In this document: in pieces, positions 62,198 through 64,000 of the stretch
Numbering within the stretch: the first letter of the stretch is position 1
Layout: every line of letters begins with the position of its first letter
NCBI RefSeq assembly: GCF_019711315.1
Contig: NZ_CP081294.1
Location: forward strand, 2,666,001 to 2,730,000
Direction of reading: 5' to 3'
Source: Qipengyuania gelatinilytica
GTDB taxonomy: Bacteria; Pseudomonadota; Alphaproteobacteria; Sphingomonadales; Sphingomonadaceae
DNA: 64,000 bases
Position numbers and translations under genes: made by a program
Notes under the pieces: model-generated
Told to the model about the DNA's origin: nothing
The model's input: the letters and a program-made list of their open reading frames with translations, nothing else
Databases searched by the model: none

Positions 62198-63553
62198 CTA
62201 TCGCCCTACCGGTGCGGCGATCAATTGTGCTTCACCACGCTTTAAAAGCCGTCCTAGCAAGAGAATGTAGGAGATGCTGGCTTCTTCCTTGAAAACCACG
62301 TGATCGTTTTTCTCGACGAGCAGCGCAGACCGCACTTGTGGCGTCACACGATCAAGCGGTTCGGTTTCCAGCGTTTCAGCTCCATCAAGCGCCCCTTTGG
62401 CAAGAGCGCTAAGGGCCGCAAAATTCCCTTCCACACATTCGTGGGTGATCGTTTCGCGCGCCTGATCTGACAGCCTGAGGCCAATTTCTTCCTCGGCTTC
62501 CTGACCGGCCCTGTGAACGTCGTCCAGGCCGACTTTCGCCCGACCACCTCGAACAGCATTAAAGCTGGAGTGAAGTGCCAGCAGTTGTGCCAGATAAGGG
62601 AGGCCGTGCGACCATTGAGCAATCAGGTCCTTCGCATCAGCATCGAAGATGAGCGAAGCAGTTTTCGAACCGAGATCTAACAATTGCTGGGTCTCGTCTT
62701 CCGAAAGCCTGCCGACCGGCAATCCGATGAGGTTCCTGCGGATCGACGGGATATGCGAGAACAGTGCGGTGAGGTTGGATGCCACGCCCGCAATCACGAA
62801 CTGTATCGGGGTGCCGCGATCGGAGAGGTTCTTGATCAATTCAGCCATCTGCTCGCGGACACCCTCATCCGAAACACGGTCAAATTCATCTACCAGGAGC
62901 AGGAAGTTCGCGCCTTCCACGTGTTCGAATGCCGTAGTGGCATCTGCCACCGTGACCGGGCTGGCACCGAACAGTGCGTTGAAGCTGTCACCTCGCTCCA
63001 CTTCAACATCCGTAGGCTGGAAGCCTGAATGGAATAGCAGCGGGATTTCCCTCGCGAAGCTTCTGATCAGGGAGTCGAATGTCGTGTCGGAGCCACAGGA
63101 GTTGTAGCTGGCGTGATATCCTGCGCCAGAAGCCTGCTCCTCAAGGACCCGCATGATCGAGGTCTTGCCGATACCCCTGTCTCCGTAAAGCACCAGGTGA
63201 AGATGCTGGTCCTCGAGCAAACGGATGATCCGTTGGAGGAGAGCCCGCCGCCCGGCAAATCGTTTTCCGTTCGAGACGGGGTGCGATGGTGTGAAGGCAT
63301 TGCGCAGCTGGCCCATGATGGCCTTTGCGAAGGGGGTCCCGCTCGCCCTGTTCCGTCCGCCTGAGAAGCTCGGGAGGGGATCGTTACCCGTATCGTCGTC
63401 AGCTTCCCCGGACAGCCTCAGTATGCGGGCGGAGGCGGCCGCACCGCGGATATTCGACGTCTCTGCGACCTCGGAATGGCCTTCTTCAATGCGGTCGGAC
63501 TGCGCCCTGCCGAGTAGTCTCGACCAAAAACCGGGCTTTTCGGAATAGCTCAT
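62198..63553 (-). CDS. AAA/ORC-like ATPase of the polysaccharide locus
   Basis: A 451-residue P-loop ATPase. The first 90 residues are polar and probably disordered. Walker A is GDRGIGKTS (about 124-132), Walker B is LLLVDEFD (about 218-225), and sensor-like VIAGVASNLTALFSHIPSIRRN follows. A C-terminal helical domain with low conservation completes it. The arrangement resembles ORC1/Cdc6-like and MoxR-like ATPases that occur in exopolysaccharide/exosortase loci. It likely acts as a regulator or assembly factor by ATP hydrolysis. No transmembrane segment is seen. The exact function is unknown. Confidence 0.75.
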   Translation of the reverse strand: MSYSEKPGFWSRLLGRAQSDRIEEGHSEVAETSNIRGAAASARILRLSGEADDDTGNDPLPSFSGGRNRASGTPFAKAIMGQLRNAFTPSHPVSNGKRFAGRRALLQRIIRLLEDQHLHLVLYGDRGIGKTSIMRVLEEQASGAGYHASYNSCGSDTTFDSLIRSFAREIPLLFHSGFQPTDVEVERGDSFNALFGASPVTVADATTAFEHVEGANFLLLVDEFDRVSDEGVREQMAELIKNLSDRGTPIQFVIAGVASNLTALFSHIPSIRRNLIGLPVGRLSEDETQQLLDLGSKTASLIFDADAKDLIAQWSHGLPYLAQLLALHSSFNAVRGGRAKVGLDDVHRAGQEAEEEIGLRLSDQARETITHECVEGNFAALSALAKGALDGAETLETEPLDRVTPQVRSALLVEKNDHVVFKEEASISYILLLGRLLKRGEAQLIAAPVGR

Positions 63554-63683
63554 CGCTGCCTTCCAATACGTAAGTTATGCGCGGGCATATACCATTGAAC
63601 TCTTAGGAAATGGTGCACTTTCGATGCTGATGTCCCAAAGTGACATGCTTCGCATTAACTTTACATAACCGAAACGGGCGAGG

Positions 63684-63923
63684 TCAGGCGGGGCGGAATG
63701 GTTTGAGGATCGCGTAAGTGTAAGCAAGCACCCCGAGTATCGCGGCGACCGCAAGCAGGTCGTACCCTTCGTTCCCGAGATAGTTGGCCACGGCACAGCC
63801 CACAGCAGCCGGAAGATACTGCCAGATCGTGTCGGGCGGCTCATCCATCGCCGAGCGCTGGAGAAATAGGGTTATTAATCCTGCGAAAATCAGGACCGTA
63901 ACCCAGTCATAGACCGTTTCCAT
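63684..63923 (-). CDS. Probable XrtV exosortase-system accessory membrane protein
   Basis: A 79-residue protein with two to three hydrophobic segments. It starts at ATG 63923 (METVYDWVTVLIFAGLITLFLQRS), preceded by AGGGGC, and continues WQYLPAAVGCAVANYLGNEGYDLLAVAAILGVLAYTYAILKPF. The opening and the CAVANYLGNEGYD block match, from memory, small proteins that accompany exosortase V in sphingomonads. Family naming is therefore a recollection that should be verified. It is 130 bases upstream of the ATPase gene. The exosortase itself would be outside the window to the right. Confidence 0.55.
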   Translation of the reverse strand: METVYDWVTVLIFAGLITLFLQRSAMDEPPDTIWQYLPAAVGCAVANYLGNEGYDLLAVAAILGVLAYTYAILKPFRPA

Positions 63924-64000
63924 CGTATTCTGCCCCTGCAACTCCAGACCTGAAAAGACGGTCTAGCGCAATACTCAGACCAAACAAGGAATACAGGGGA

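Overview
The window is a gene-dense, GC-rich stretch of alphaproteobacterial chromosome. A short-form 5-aminolevulinate synthase, a sphingomonad-style PEP-CTERM protein, a GtrA/mannosyltransferase module, a CVxRGC glutathione reductase and the argJ-secA neighbourhood point to Sphingomonadales, most likely family Erythrobacteraceae (inference from protein character; no database was searched). No rRNA, tRNA, CRISPR array, integrase or transposase was found. Nearly all the sequence is ordinary chromosome, with two less conventional stretches at about 56.8-59.9 kb and 59.9-64 kb.

Region by region. 1-2.9 kb: the 3' end of thioredoxin reductase, two overlapping mini-genes, tandem MAPEG membrane proteins and a PLP-dependent dehydratase. 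3.1-8.5 kb: a polyamine block. Carboxynorspermidine dehydrogenase and decarboxylase genes flank an NHL-repeat lipoprotein. A secreted YbjN-like protein and ornithine decarboxylase follow, the latter behind a 268-nt leader whose three complementary segments could switch access to its ribosome site. Ornithine decarboxylase would supply putrescine, and the other two enzymes would convert it to (nor)spermidine with aspartate semialdehyde. 8.5-15.5 kb, all minus strand: an MBL-like protein, two exported proteins, a nitroreductase, an acyl-CoA ligase, hemA and murI. 15.6-20.8 kb: plsY, dprA, a membrane protein, topA and a 60-residue basic protein. 20.8-24.5 kb, minus strand: a DUF4010 membrane protein and the overlapping set lepB-rnc-era. 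24.6-27.5 kb: pgi, a ferritin-like protein, GtrA and a detached, degenerate copy of the pgi 3' end.

28-35 kb: a DEAD-box helicase, glutathione reductase, an SDR reductase, TspO, a UbiK-like protein, recO, leuB and a GT2-GtrA fusion. The fusion converges on a PMT-type mannosyltransferase, and together they look like a polyprenyl-phosphate-sugar donor and transferase pair. 37-41.4 kb: a TetR regulator and a membrane protein diverge around two 16-bp dyad operators, followed by metZ, an Excalibur protein, a hypothetical protein, a DsbA/HCCA-isomerase-like protein and a 38-residue TadE-like mini-gene. 41.6-46.2 kb: two tandem exported S9 peptidases, apaG and a small gene broken by one missing base. 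46.2-52.1 kb, minus strand: ppx/ppk1 polyphosphate genes, an inositol-monophosphatase family gene and argJ. 52.2-55.3 kb: a small exported protein and secA.

55.3-64 kb: a GNAT acetyltransferase, a TauE/SafE exporter, a gene-poor stretch with a small wHTH-like gene, and a 600-residue RTX-repeat protein with its own terminator. Then, on the minus strand, come a PEP-CTERM protein, a GT2 glycosyltransferase, a CatB-like acyltransferase, an ORC/AAA-type ATPase and a probable exosortase accessory protein. This last group looks like the edge of an exopolysaccharide/exosortase locus that continues beyond the window.
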